Assembly (NCBI GenBank): GCA_963829235.1
Contig: CAWHIF010000003.1
Span: 868,001-932,000 of the forward strand
Reading direction: 5' to 3'
Source of the DNA: Bog-756 sp963829235
GTDB lineage: Bacteria > Actinomycetota > Acidimicrobiia > Acidimicrobiales > RAAP-2
DNA length: 64,000 nucleotides
The position numbers and the translations under genes are program-made. Under the pieces are notes generated by a model. That model did no database searches. It had not been told where the DNA came from and was given only the letters and a program-made list of their open reading frames with translations. This document shows, one piece after another, positions 41,237 to 49,863 of this stretch. Each line of letters begins with the position of its first letter. The stretch's first letter is position 1.

Positions 41237-42259
41237 ATGCCAACCACGCACACGAGGGATGACGCAACGGTGATCGAGGGGCTGGCCCGTTGGCTCGCCC
41301 GCGGCGAGGACCTCGTCGACCTCTCGATCACCGGCTTCCACCGGCCCTCGGCGGGATATTCGAGCGACACCGTGCTCATCGACGCCTCCTGGTCGAAGGA
41401 CGGGATCCCCCAGTGCAGGCCACTGGTCATCCGCATGGGGCCACCGGGCGAGGGGACCTTCCGCCGGTACGATCTGGTGCCGCAGTGGCAGGCGCAGACG
41501 GCGGCAGCGGCGGCCGGGGTGCCGGTGGCCGATCCGGTGGTGGAGACCGACACCCGCTGGATCGGCACACCGTTCATGGTCATGCCCAGGGTGGAGGGCC
41601 ACATCATCGGGGCGCTCGCCCACCGCGACCGGTGGCTCCGCGACCGGTCGCCCTCAGAACAGCGTCGGGTGTACGACAACTTCATCTCGGTGATGTCGAG
41701 GATCCACCGGGCCGATGCCGCGGCGGCGCCCGCCGTGGCCCGTCGCGACAACTCGGCCGAGCTCGACTTCTGGGACGACTACCTGACCTGGTCGAGCGGC
41801 GGGTCACCGGTACCCGCACTCGTCGAAGCCCTGGACTGGTGTCGACTCCACCAGCCGGCCGACGAGCCGCCGCCGGCCCTCTTGTGGGGTGACGCCCGGT
41901 TCGAAAATGCCGTGATCGGCGACGATCTCGGGCTGCTGGCCGTCCTCGACTGGGACATGACCTCTGTCGGCGCCCCCGAGCACGACCTGGCCTGGTTCAC
42001 CAGCCTCGACCTGACGATGCATCATGTCTTCGGTGAACGCGTCGCGGCCTTTCCCGACAGGCTCGGGACGATCGCGCTCTTCGAGGAGTGCGCCGGCCGC
42101 CGTGTCCGGGACCTCGAATGGTATGAGACGCTGGCGATGGTCCGCAGCACGGCGGTGATGACCCGGATCGGCTATCTCCGTCGGGACGCAGGGGAGCCCC
42201 TCCTGCTGCCCATCGAGGACAACCCGTTGCTGGACCTCCTCACGGACCGGATCAGGTGA
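41237..42259 (+). CDS. Phosphotransferase of the APH/ACAD10-like family
   Basis: This is a kinase-like protein of 340 residues from the aminoglycoside phosphotransferase superfamily. The catalytic loop is LLWGDARFENAV (the usual His is Trp) and the metal motif LAVLDWDMTSVGAPEHDLAWF follows. Such proteins in catabolic actinobacterial clusters often act on hydroxy-acyl-CoA substrates rather than drugs. The ATG at 41237 is preceded by a GAGGAG site. It overlaps the acyl-CoA ligase that follows by four bases (GTGA), so the two are coupled. Confidence 0.83.
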   Translation: MPTTHTRDDATVIEGLARWLARGEDLVDLSITGFHRPSAGYSSDTVLIDASWSKDGIPQCRPLVIRMGPPGEGTFRRYDLVPQWQAQTAAAAAGVPVADPVVETDTRWIGTPFMVMPRVEGHIIGALAHRDRWLRDRSPSEQRRVYDNFISVMSRIHRADAAAAPAVARRDNSAELDFWDDYLTWSSGGSPVPALVEALDWCRLHQPADEPPPALLWGDARFENAVIGDDLGLLAVLDWDMTSVGAPEHDLAWFTSLDLTMHHVFGERVAAFPDRLGTIALFEECAGRRVRDLEWYETLAMVRSTAVMTRIGYLRRDAGEPLLLPIEDNPLLDLLTDRIR

Positions 42260-43908
42260 CCCCGCCCAAGGTCACCACGGCCGCCCAGCTCGTGCGCCTC
42301 CGGGCCGAAGACGACAGCCCCGGTCTGTTGTTCGAATCGGACGAGTGGACATGGCGCCAGGTCGTGGCCGAGTCGGAGCGCCGCGGGGCTCTGCTCCAGG
42401 ATCTGCGCCGTGACGGCCCGTTCCATGTGGGCATCCTCCTCGAGAACACGTCGGAGTACCTGTTCCTTCTGGCCGGTGCCGCCCTCGTCGGCGCCACCGT
42501 CGTCGGCATCAACCCCACCCGACGGGGCGCGGAGCTGGCCACCGACATCACGAAGACCGACTGCCAGTTGCTGATCACCGACTCGCAGCAGCGTGGCCTC
42601 CTGGACGGCCTCGATCTGGGGATGGGCGATGACCGGGTGCTGACCTGCGACAGCGCCGGCTACCGGAAGCTCCTCGACGACGTCACGGTGACCGGTCGGG
42701 TGCCGGTGGAGCCCGCACCCGACGACCTCTTCCTGCTCATCTTCACCTCCGGATCGACCGACGGGCCCAAGGCCGTCCGCATGACCCATGGCCGTGCCGC
42801 CCGTGCCGCGACAGGTATGGGCTTCACCGGCGACGACGTCATCTACTCGGCCATGCCGCTGTTCCACGGGAACGCACTGTCGGCGGCGGTTCTGCCCGCC
42901 TTCGCCAGTGGAGCCACGCTGGCCCTCCGCCGCCGGTTCTCCGCATCGGGTCTCCTGGCCGACGTCCGCCAGGTGCGGGCCACCTACTTCAACACCGTGG
43001 GGCGGGCCATCTCCCATCTGGTGGCCACGCCCCCCACCGACCACGATCGGGACCACCGGCTTCGCTTCGTCCTCGGTCCGGAGACGTCGGCATCGGACAA
43101 GGCCGAGTTCACCCGACGATTCGGCGTCCCGCTGTTCGAGGGATACGGGTCGAGCGAGAACGCGATCATCCTGCAGCCGGTGGGAGGTGCACGCCCGGGA
43201 GCGCTCGGCCGGGCCCGCGACCGGGACGACGTCGTCGTGGTCGACGAGAACGGTCACGAGCGGGCGCGGGCCACCTTCGACGCGGAAGGGCGGTTGACCA
43301 ACCCGGCCGAGGCCATCGGGGAGCTCGTGGGTCGGGCCACGCTCTCGAACTTCGAGGGCTACTACAACAATCCCGAGGCCGAGGCCCAGCGGAGTCGCAA
43401 CGGGTGGTACTGGTCGGGGGATCTTGCCTACCGCGACGACGAGGGGATCTTCTACTTCGCCGGTCGGACCGGCGACTGGCTCCGGGTGGACAGCGAGAAC
43501 TTCGCCGCCGCTCCCGTCGAGCGGATCCTCGGCCGCTTCCCCGGGTTCCGGGGCGTCGCCGTGTTCGCCGTACCCGACGCCCGAACGGGTGACCAGGTGA
43601 TGGTGGCGGCGGAGGTCCCGGAAGGAACCACCTTCGATCCGTCTGCGTTCGCGGCATTCCTGGCCGCACAGCCGGATCTGGGCACCAAATGGTCACCCCG
43701 GTTCGTGAGGATCGTCCCCGCGCTGCCGGTGACGGCCACCGACAAGGTCGACAAGCGACCCCTGAGGGCCGCCATGTGGGACACGCCGGACCCGGTCTGG
43801 CACCGCATGGGGCGCAACCAGGAGTTCGTGCCGATGGGCGGATCCGATATCGAAGCCCTCCGGGAGGAGTTCGCCGACAACGGGCGGTTGGACCTCCTCG
43901 GCCGCTGA
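42256..43908 (+). CDS. Acyl-CoA synthetase, AMP-binding (FadD17-like)
   Basis: This activates a carboxylic acid to its CoA thioester. The 550 residues have the AMP-binding motif FTSGSTDGPKAVRMTH, LPLFHGN-like SAMPLFHGNALSA, GYGSSENA and the late motif GWYWSGDLAYRDDEGIFYFAGRTGDWLRVD. The active-site Lys is near DKVDKRPLR. The general layout resembles mycobacterial FadD17, a steroid side-chain ligase; that identity is a guess. It starts inside the stop of the kinase gene and ends 12 bases from the convergent P450. Confidence 0.87.
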   Translation: MTPPKVTTAAQLVRLRAEDDSPGLLFESDEWTWRQVVAESERRGALLQDLRRDGPFHVGILLENTSEYLFLLAGAALVGATVVGINPTRRGAELATDITKTDCQLLITDSQQRGLLDGLDLGMGDDRVLTCDSAGYRKLLDDVTVTGRVPVEPAPDDLFLLIFTSGSTDGPKAVRMTHGRAARAATGMGFTGDDVIYSAMPLFHGNALSAAVLPAFASGATLALRRRFSASGLLADVRQVRATYFNTVGRAISHLVATPPTDHDRDHRLRFVLGPETSASDKAEFTRRFGVPLFEGYGSSENAIILQPVGGARPGALGRARDRDDVVVVDENGHERARATFDAEGRLTNPAEAIGELVGRATLSNFEGYYNNPEAEAQRSRNGWYWSGDLAYRDDEGIFYFAGRTGDWLRVDSENFAAAPVERILGRFPGFRGVAVFAVPDARTGDQVMVAAEVPEGTTFDPSAFAAFLAAQPDLGTKWSPRFVRIVPALPVTATDKVDKRPLRAAMWDTPDPVWHRMGRNQEFVPMGGSDIEALREEFADNGRLDLLGR

Positions 43909-43920
43909 CGTCGTGCCCGC

Positions 43921-45117
43921 TCAGGGAGCGAGGACGACCGGCAGGGCCTGGGCGCCGCGCACCAGCGTGGACCGGGTGTAGGTCGGCTCACCCGAGAGCT
44001 CGAAGGCCGGGAAGCGGGCCAGGAACTCCTCGAAGAAGATCCTGGCCTCCAGCCTGGCCAGGCTGGCCCCGATGCAGACGTGCTCGCCGAATCCGAAGGC
44101 GAGGTGGGTGGGCAGCGACGGCCGGGTGACGACGAACCGGTCGGCGTTGGGGCCGAAGACCGCTTCGTCACGGTTGGCCGAGGCGTAGAGCATGACGACG
44201 AATTCGCCCGCCCGGACGGTGGCGCCGGCGATCTCGACATCGACGGCCGCGGTCCGCCCGAAGGCCTGGATGGGAGTCACCCATCGGAGGATCTCCTCCA
44301 CGCCGGCGGCAACGAGCGAGCGGTCGTCCACCAGCACGGCCCGCTGATCGGGATGGAGGGCGAGGGCCTCGACACCACCCGAGATCAGCGTCCGGGTCGT
44401 CTCGTTGCCCGCCACGAGCAGCGTCATGCAGAACCCCATGATCTCCGCCTGGCTCAGCGGCCGGTCCTCCAACACCGACCCCTTGAGCAGGGTGAGCAGG
44501 TCGTTGGATTCGGTCCTCGGCGAGTTGACGTGCTCCATCAGGAACGTGGCCATCTGGGCGAGCTCGTCCGCCTGCTCCCCGGGCGTGCGGTCGGTGCTCT
44601 CGATGACCGCATCCGACCAGCGACGGAAGAGGGCGCGATCGGCGTCCGCCACCCCGAACATCTCGGCGATGACCGTGATGGGGATGGGCGCGGCCACCTC
44701 GTCCACGAACTCGATGGCCATGCCGGTGGGCACCGTGGCGAGGATGCCGGTCACCACCTCACGGATCCGACCGGCCAGGGTGGCGACCGCCCGCGGCGTG
44801 AACTGCCGGTTGACGAGGGTTCGGTAGGCGCCGTGCAGGGGCGGGTCGAGGTGGAGGATGGACCAGGTGTTCCGGCCCGTGCCCGCCGGGTCCCGGAGGG
44901 GATCGTTGACCAGCACCCCGCGCCCGGACACGAAGCGGGCCGGATCGCGGCTGATGGAACGGACGTCCTCGTACCGGGTGACGGCCAACAGCCCGTCGGC
45001 CGTACGGTGGAGGGGCTGGTGCCGCCGGAGGAACCGGAGCACGTCGAAGTAGTCGGGGCGGAGGAAGAATCCCGGTTCGGTGAGGCTGAACTCCGGTCGT
45101 GGTTCCTCGGTGGTCAC
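43921..45117 (-). CDS. Cytochrome P450
   Basis: A soluble bacterial P450 of 398 residues. The haem motif FGFGEHVCIGASLARLE carries the proximal Cys. The I-helix reads MTLLVAGNETTRTLISGG, and the ExxR motif appears as EEILRW at the K helix. The GTG at 45117 follows a GGGGGG stretch. No ferredoxin is adjacent. It is followed on the same strand by nothing closer than the converging ligase. Its place in the catabolic region suggests hydroxylation of a hydrophobic substrate. Confidence 0.9.
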   Translation of the reverse strand: MTTEEPRPEFSLTEPGFFLRPDYFDVLRFLRRHQPLHRTADGLLAVTRYEDVRSISRDPARFVSGRGVLVNDPLRDPAGTGRNTWSILHLDPPLHGAYRTLVNRQFTPRAVATLAGRIREVVTGILATVPTGMAIEFVDEVAAPIPITVIAEMFGVADADRALFRRWSDAVIESTDRTPGEQADELAQMATFLMEHVNSPRTESNDLLTLLKGSVLEDRPLSQAEIMGFCMTLLVAGNETTRTLISGGVEALALHPDQRAVLVDDRSLVAAGVEEILRWVTPIQAFGRTAAVDVEIAGATVRAGEFVVMLYASANRDEAVFGPNADRFVVTRPSLPTHLAFGFGEHVCIGASLARLEARIFFEEFLARFPAFELSGEPTYTRSTLVRGAQALPVVLAP

Positions 45118-45133
45118 CGCCTACCCCCCGTGT

Positions 45134-46252
45134 TCACTCGAGCAGCGAGAACCCGCCGAGGCCGCTGGCTGCCATGTCGTAGCACAAGGTGTCGTAGGGC
45201 TCGATGATTCCATAGGTGACCTCGCCATCGCACTCGAAGCGGGCGTGGTGTTGGTCGAGCCCGCAGATCCGCGCCCGTACCTCCGGATCGTTGGCGTCGT
45301 AGGTCTCTCCGGTCACCACGCCGTCCCCGACGTCCATCCCGTGCCAGATGTTCCCGTCCGGGGTTCCGCCGTTGGGACCGCCGTACATGCCACACCTGAG
45401 GAAGGCGATCTGGTTGCCGAGCCGCTCGAAGGTCATCGTCTTCTCCTCGCCGGAGTCGAACACGAGATCGACCTCCCCCGAGACGAGAAGACGGGTGGCG
45501 GGCTCGAACCGGAGGCGGTGACGCCGGCCTCGGAGCGTCTCGCTCCCCCGACGCTCGTCCCCGAGGTTGTACAGGATGTGGTCCCCCCACACCCCGTACT
45601 CGTCGAACTCGACCCACTCCCCGGAATGGGGATGCTGGTACCCGCTCCACAGATCCGGGCCACCCACCCCGTCGCGGGTGCCCCAGTGGTGGTCCCGCGT
45701 GCCCAGGTAGCCGTCGGGGACGATCTCGAACCGCTCGCCGAAGGCGTCGACCCACCCGGACTGCCGGCCGAAGCCGTCGTAGCCGGCCACACCGGCGAAC
45801 GGCCGGGTGCCGACGAACGATCCGCCGCCGAGCAACCGGTACACCGGACGCTTGGTGTCCATCCACGAGATGTCGAAGCGGACGCCGAACGGGTTCTCGC
45901 CGAGGCGCATCCTCCACCGGCGGAAGGGCTCGACCAACTCGAAGCCGACCGGGCCGACGGTCATGTCCATCCGGTTGAGACCGAGCTTGCGATGGGCCCT
46001 CACCGTGGTGTGACGTCCACGGACGTTGACGATGGCGAAGGCCTCAGCGGTCCCGAGGTTCGGATAGATGCCCATGCCCGTCACGACCAGCAGGTCGCCC
46101 GTCCTGTCCTGGCAGGTGAACCACATCCGCTCGTAGGCCTGGACGTCCGACGTCCACATCACCCGCACCGGATGGGGGTGATTGTGGATCATGAACTCGT
46201 CCAGGCCCGACATCGGGTAGTGCTCCCGACTGGCTTCGAAGAGGCCGCTCAC
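45134..46252 (-). CDS. Conserved protein, possibly CrtC/AttH lipocalin-like
   Basis: The 372-residue protein has no signal peptide. It is mostly beta, rich in Trp and Gly, with repeated short strands: MWTSDVQAYERMWFTCQDR, MTVGPVGFELVEPFRRWRM, TRDHHWGTRDG, and QHPHSGEWVEFDEYGVWGD. The HHWG and W-x-x-M-D pieces recall the double lipocalin fold of hydroxyneurosporene synthase/AttH proteins, which modify isoprenoids. It lies 16 bases upstream of the P450 start and probably shares a transcript. I do not know its function. Confidence 0.65.
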   Translation of the reverse strand: MSGLFEASREHYPMSGLDEFMIHNHPHPVRVMWTSDVQAYERMWFTCQDRTGDLLVVTGMGIYPNLGTAEAFAIVNVRGRHTTVRAHRKLGLNRMDMTVGPVGFELVEPFRRWRMRLGENPFGVRFDISWMDTKRPVYRLLGGGSFVGTRPFAGVAGYDGFGRQSGWVDAFGERFEIVPDGYLGTRDHHWGTRDGVGGPDLWSGYQHPHSGEWVEFDEYGVWGDHILYNLGDERRGSETLRGRRHRLRFEPATRLLVSGEVDLVFDSGEEKTMTFERLGNQIAFLRCGMYGGPNGGTPDGNIWHGMDVGDGVVTGETYDANDPEVRARICGLDQHHARFECDGEVTYGIIEPYDTLCYDMAASGLGGFSLLE

Positions 46253-46435
46253 CGCTCCGGTCCCGGCGCACTGGGCTCGATCCGTTCACCACCGATGGGG
46301 CGTCTGGGACACTTCCGCACCTCCAGGCCCTCCCGTGGCACCGATCCGTTGGCCGACCGGCAGCATCGTATGGTGCCCTCCGGTGGCCGTCAATCAACGC
46401 GGGGCCTGCACCACCGGACCTGGGCCCCGGATGGA

Positions 46436-47533
46436 TCACGGCAGGATGAGGTGGACGTCCCCGAATTCGTGCCAGCGGTACCCCTCGGCCAGTCCGGCGC
46501 GGTAGGAGTCGCGCAGCAGGTCGGGGCCGGCGACGGCCTCGAGCATCAACAGATGCGAGGAGGCGGGCTCGTGCCAGCCGGTGAGCAGACCGTCGGTGAT
46601 CCGGACCGGGCGCTCGGGCGACACCACGAGATCGGTCCAGCCGTCGTACGCGTGCGCCGCCCCGTCAGATCCGACCGAGGTCTCGAGGGCCCGGACCACC
46701 GTCGTCCCCACCGCGACGACACGGTGCCCACCCCGCCGGGCGGCGTTGACACGGTCGGCCGTCCACACGGGCACGTGCACCCGTTCCGGATAGGGCAGCT
46801 CGTCCTCACCCAGCGAGGCGACACCGGTATGCAGGACCAGGGGGGTGACGGCCACACCCTTGGCCACCAGGCGGGTGATGACCTCGGGGGTGAACGGCCG
46901 GCCGGCGCTCGGCATCTCCGCACTCCCGGGCTCGGTGGCGTAGACGTTCTGGTACATCTCGATCGGCCACGGCCGGCTGACATAGCCGTACCGGATGGGG
47001 CGCCCGTGGACCGCCAGCCAGCTGAGCGTCCGGCGGCCCAGGTGGAGGCTCGCCACCCACAGCCTGGCGCCGGCACCATAGGGCTCGTCGAGGGTGAGCT
47101 CCGCACCTCCGGCCGCATGAAGGCGCCGCGGCGGGGGGGATCCCTCCCACCGCTCGGTGGAGCGGCCCGAGAGCCGTCGGGGCTCCACCACCCACCGGTC
47201 GTCATCGAGCCGGGTGGAGAGATGGACAGCGAGCTCGGACCCGTCGTCGGCCACGACCTCGACGGCCGCCGGAATGGTGCCGGAGGTGTTGACCACCAGC
47301 GTGTCACCGGCCTCGAGGAACTTCGGCAGGAAGCTGAAGGAACTGGGGACGAGCGACCGGTCGCGCTTGGTGGCGACCAGCATGCGGACGGCATCGCGGG
47401 TCAGCCCCCGGGCCTCCGGTGGCTCGGACGCCTCGAGCGCAGCGGGGAGGTCGTAGGTGAACCGTTCCGGCCCGGGCGCGGATGACGCGGTGGTCGGTTG
47501 CACGTCGGCCGGTGGCACGGTGGCTGTCGTCAT
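46436..47533 (-). CDS. queA: S-adenosylmethionine:tRNA ribosyltransferase-isomerase (QueA-like)
   Basis: QueA adds the ribosyl part of SAM to preQ1 in tRNA, making epoxyqueuosine. The 365 residues include FTYDLPAALEASEPPEARG, FLEAGDTLVVNTSGTIPA, RPIRYGYVSRPWPIEMYQNV and VVAVGTTVVRALET, followed by TGWHEPASSHLLMLEAVAG. These match the family throughout. Other queuosine genes are not in this window. It overlaps the stop of the upstream SDR gene by four bases. Whether it works in queuosine synthesis here, or has another substrate, cannot be told. Confidence 0.82.
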   Translation of the reverse strand: MTTATVPPADVQPTTASSAPGPERFTYDLPAALEASEPPEARGLTRDAVRMLVATKRDRSLVPSSFSFLPKFLEAGDTLVVNTSGTIPAAVEVVADDGSELAVHLSTRLDDDRWVVEPRRLSGRSTERWEGSPPPRRLHAAGGAELTLDEPYGAGARLWVASLHLGRRTLSWLAVHGRPIRYGYVSRPWPIEMYQNVYATEPGSAEMPSAGRPFTPEVITRLVAKGVAVTPLVLHTGVASLGEDELPYPERVHVPVWTADRVNAARRGGHRVVAVGTTVVRALETSVGSDGAAHAYDGWTDLVVSPERPVRITDGLLTGWHEPASSHLLMLEAVAGPDLLRDSYRAGLAEGYRWHEFGDVHLILP

Positions 47534-48222
47534 GGCCGCACCCAGTCGGTGGCCCGGTACCGACCGCTCGGTGCTCCCGACCGGAGCAGTCGCTCCAGAG
47601 CCGGGACCACCGACTCGGGCTCGGGCCGGTCCGAGATGTCCTCACCGGGAAAGGCTGCCTGGTGCATGTCGGTCCGCATGTCCCCGGGATCGAACTGGTA
47701 GATCTGCAGCTTCGGCTCCTCCGCGGCCAGGACCCGGTGGAGCTGGTCCAGTGCCGCCTTGGAGGATCCGTACCCGCCCCACCCTTCGTAGGCCTCGACG
47801 GCGGCATCCGACGACAGCGACACGACGGTGCCGCCCGAGCGCCTCAACTGGGGCAGGGCCAGCTGGACCAGGGCGAGAGGGGCCACGACATTCACCTCGT
47901 AGACGGTCCGCAGCGCGTCGAGCGGGAACTGCTCGAGGTTGGGCAGGGGACTGGGTCCGAGGTCGCTGGCGTTGTTGACCAGGAGATCCAGTCCACCGAG
48001 TGCGGCGGCCTCGGCGACCAACGTGGCCCGATGATCGGGATCGACGATATCGCCGACGACCGGCCGGACAGGGCCGCCCAGGGCTTCCAGGCCTTCCGCC
48101 ACCGCACCGAGAGACCCGGCGTTGCGACCATCGATGACGAGTCCCCATCCGCTCTTGGCCAGATCAGTAGCGAGCGCGCGTCCGAATCCCCGCGAAGCTC
48201 CGGTGACAATGGCGACTGGCAT
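47530..48222 (-). CDS. Short-chain dehydrogenase/reductase (SDR)
   Basis: This is a classical NAD(P)-dependent SDR of 230 residues. The cofactor motif TGASRGFGRALA lies at the N-terminus, LLVNNASD is the NNAG-type motif, and the catalytic Ser and YGSSKAALD (YxxxK) are present. The ATG at 48222 has an AGGAG site five bases upstream; the open frame 14 codons longer lacks one. It is divergent from soxR across an AT-rich dyad, so SoxR may control it together with queA. Confidence 0.88.
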   Translation of the reverse strand: MPVAIVTGASRGFGRALATDLAKSGWGLVIDGRNAGSLGAVAEGLEALGGPVRPVVGDIVDPDHRATLVAEAAALGGLDLLVNNASDLGPSPLPNLEQFPLDALRTVYEVNVVAPLALVQLALPQLRRSGGTVVSLSSDAAVEAYEGWGGYGSSKAALDQLHRVLAAEEPKLQIYQFDPGDMRTDMHQAAFPGEDISDRPEPESVVPALERLLRSGAPSGRYRATDWVRP

Positions 48223-48273
48223 GTGACTCCTCGTTTCCTCTTCCGGCGGTGACATCACATGCAACGGTAAATG

Positions 48274-48289
48274 TTAAAGTATTGTTTAA
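48274..48289. promoter_or_regulatory. AT-rich dyad between SDR and soxR, candidate SoxR operator
   Basis: TTAAA (48274-48278) and TTTAA (48285-48289) form an inverted repeat with a 6-base spacer inside a 30-base AT-rich stretch, the only such block nearby. The minus strand reads TTGACT just beyond it, a -35-like box. Proteins of the MerR family bind dyads in long promoter spacers, so autoregulation and control of the SDR are likely, but unproven. Confidence 0.4.
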
Positions 48290-48357
48290 GTCAACCCCCT
48301 GTTCGGAGTCGACCTCACCACGAGGCATCGTCCGGACCAGAAGATCGGCAGGACCGG

Positions 48358-48795
48358 ATGCAGGATCTGCTCACTATCGGAGAAGTGGCCGAGCGAAGCG
48401 GGATGGCCGCATCAGCCATCCGCTTCTACGACCGGCAGGGGCTCATCCAGGCCGAGCGCACGCCGAGCGGTCAGCGACGGTTCCGTCGCGACGTCCTCCG
48501 GCGCATCGCGTGCATCCGCATCGCCCAGCGGGTGGGACTCAGCCTGCAAGAGATCGTCGACGCGCTCGCCGATCTGCCCGCCGACCGGGCACCGAACCAG
48601 CAGGACTGGCAGCGGCTCACCCGCGGCTGGCGCGATCGACTCGATCAGCGGATCGCCCTGCTCGAGGCCCTTCGGGGCGGATTGTCGAGCTGCATCGGCT
48701 GCGGCTGCCTCTCGTTGCGCACCTGCTCGCTGTCCAACCCCGGTGATCTCGCCGCCGCGCTCGGCCCCGGGCCCGGGTACCTGCCCGTGGACTGA
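48358..48795 (+). CDS. soxR: SoxR-type redox-sensing transcriptional regulator
   Basis: A MerR-family regulator of 145 residues. The DNA-binding part reads LTIGEVAERSGMAASAIRFY, then GQRRFRRDVLRRIACIRIAQ. The C-terminal cluster motif CIGCGCLSLRTC has the C-x2-C-x-C-x5-C spacing that binds the 2Fe-2S cluster in SoxR. SoxR in actinobacteria responds to redox-active compounds and controls a few oxidoreductases. The ATG at 48358 begins the standard domain; an upstream in-frame start would add 29 unrelated residues. Confidence 0.92.
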   Translation: MQDLLTIGEVAERSGMAASAIRFYDRQGLIQAERTPSGQRRFRRDVLRRIACIRIAQRVGLSLQEIVDALADLPADRAPNQQDWQRLTRGWRDRLDQRIALLEALRGGLSSCIGCGCLSLRTCSLSNPGDLAAALGPGPGYLPVD

Positions 48796-48891
48796 CCTCG
48801 GGGCCCGATCCCGTGAGCGGCGATACGATCCGATGGTCCGACCGCCGGCCTACCGGCTCATCCGGCCGTGCCGAAGGAGGGGACCGAGAGG

Positions 48892-49863
48892 ATGACCCGC
48901 ATCAATACGGTGAGGGGGCCGATCGAGGGGGGCGACCTCGGATCGACCCTCATGCACGAGCACGTCTTCGTGCTGAGTCCCGAAATCGAGAAGACGGCGG
49001 CGGAGTGGGACGAAGAACGTGCGCAGGCCATCGCCGTGCAGCGTCTGCGGGAGCTGAAGGACAGTGGGGTGGACACCATCGTCGACCTGACGGTCATCGG
49101 TCTCGGACGCTTCATCCCCCGCATCGTCTCCGTGGCCGAGCTGGTCCCCGACATCAACATCATCGCCGCCACCGGCGTCTATACGTACAACGACGTGCCC
49201 ATGTACTTCCATTTCCGGGGCCCGGGCACGATCACGGGCGGTCCGGAGCCGATGACCGAGCTCTTCGTCAGAGAGATCCGTGAGGGCATCGGCGAGACCG
49301 GGGTTCGGGCCGGCATCCTCAAGTGCGCGACGGACAGGGCCGGAATCACCCCGGGTGTCGAGCGCGTTCTGCGGGCCGTGGCCCAGGCGCACCGGCAGAC
49401 CGGCACGCCCATCACCACCCATACCCCCACCCCACCCGAACCGTGGGGGCTCGAGCAGCAACGGATCCTGGCCGAGGAGGGCGTCGACCTCAGCCAGGTG
49501 GTCATCGGCCACTCGGGCGGGACACTGGACACCCGCTACCACGAGTCGATCATCGCCAACGGGTCGTACGTCGGCTTCGATCACTTCGGCATCGGCACCT
49601 TCTCGTTGGCCGAGCGCATCGAAGCCGTCAACGTGCTCTGCCAGCGGGGCCACGCCGACCGGATCGTCCTGTCCCACGACGCCATGTGCCATGTCGACTG
49701 GTTCCCGCCCTCCATCGCTGCCGCGTGGAAGGAGTGGCGGTGGACCCACATCCCCGACGACGTCCTCCCCGAGATGCTGCGTTCGGGAATCAGCGAAGCG
49801 GACATCTCGACGATGATGATCGAAAACCCACGTCGCATCCTCGAAGGATGCGAACCGTACTGA
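48892..49863 (+). CDS. Phosphotriesterase-family metal-dependent hydrolase
   Basis: This TIM-barrel amidohydrolase of 323 residues carries the binuclear metal ligands: H-x-H in LMHEHVFVL, the carboxylated Lys in GILKCATD, His in ITTHTPT, His in VIGHSGG and the catalytic Asp in LSHDAMC. The family includes phosphotriesterases and lactonases; in catabolic clusters lactone hydrolysis is the more natural role. The ATG at 48892 is chosen over a GTG eight codons earlier. Its 3' end overlaps the ligase gene by 16 bases. Confidence 0.87.
   Translation: MTRINTVRGPIEGGDLGSTLMHEHVFVLSPEIEKTAAEWDEERAQAIAVQRLRELKDSGVDTIVDLTVIGLGRFIPRIVSVAELVPDINIIAATGVYTYNDVPMYFHFRGPGTITGGPEPMTELFVREIREGIGETGVRAGILKCATDRAGITPGVERVLRAVAQAHRQTGTPITTHTPTPPEPWGLEQQRILAEEGVDLSQVVIGHSGGTLDTRYHESIIANGSYVGFDHFGIGTFSLAERIEAVNVLCQRGHADRIVLSHDAMCHVDWFPPSIAAAWKEWRWTHIPDDVLPEMLRSGISEADISTMMIENPRRILEGCEPY

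Noticed and set aside
45080..47485. 801-residue open frame on the plus strand
   Set aside because: It is antisense to the P450 start, the CrtC-like gene and queA. No domain motifs are visible, and the real genes have overlaps and start sites.
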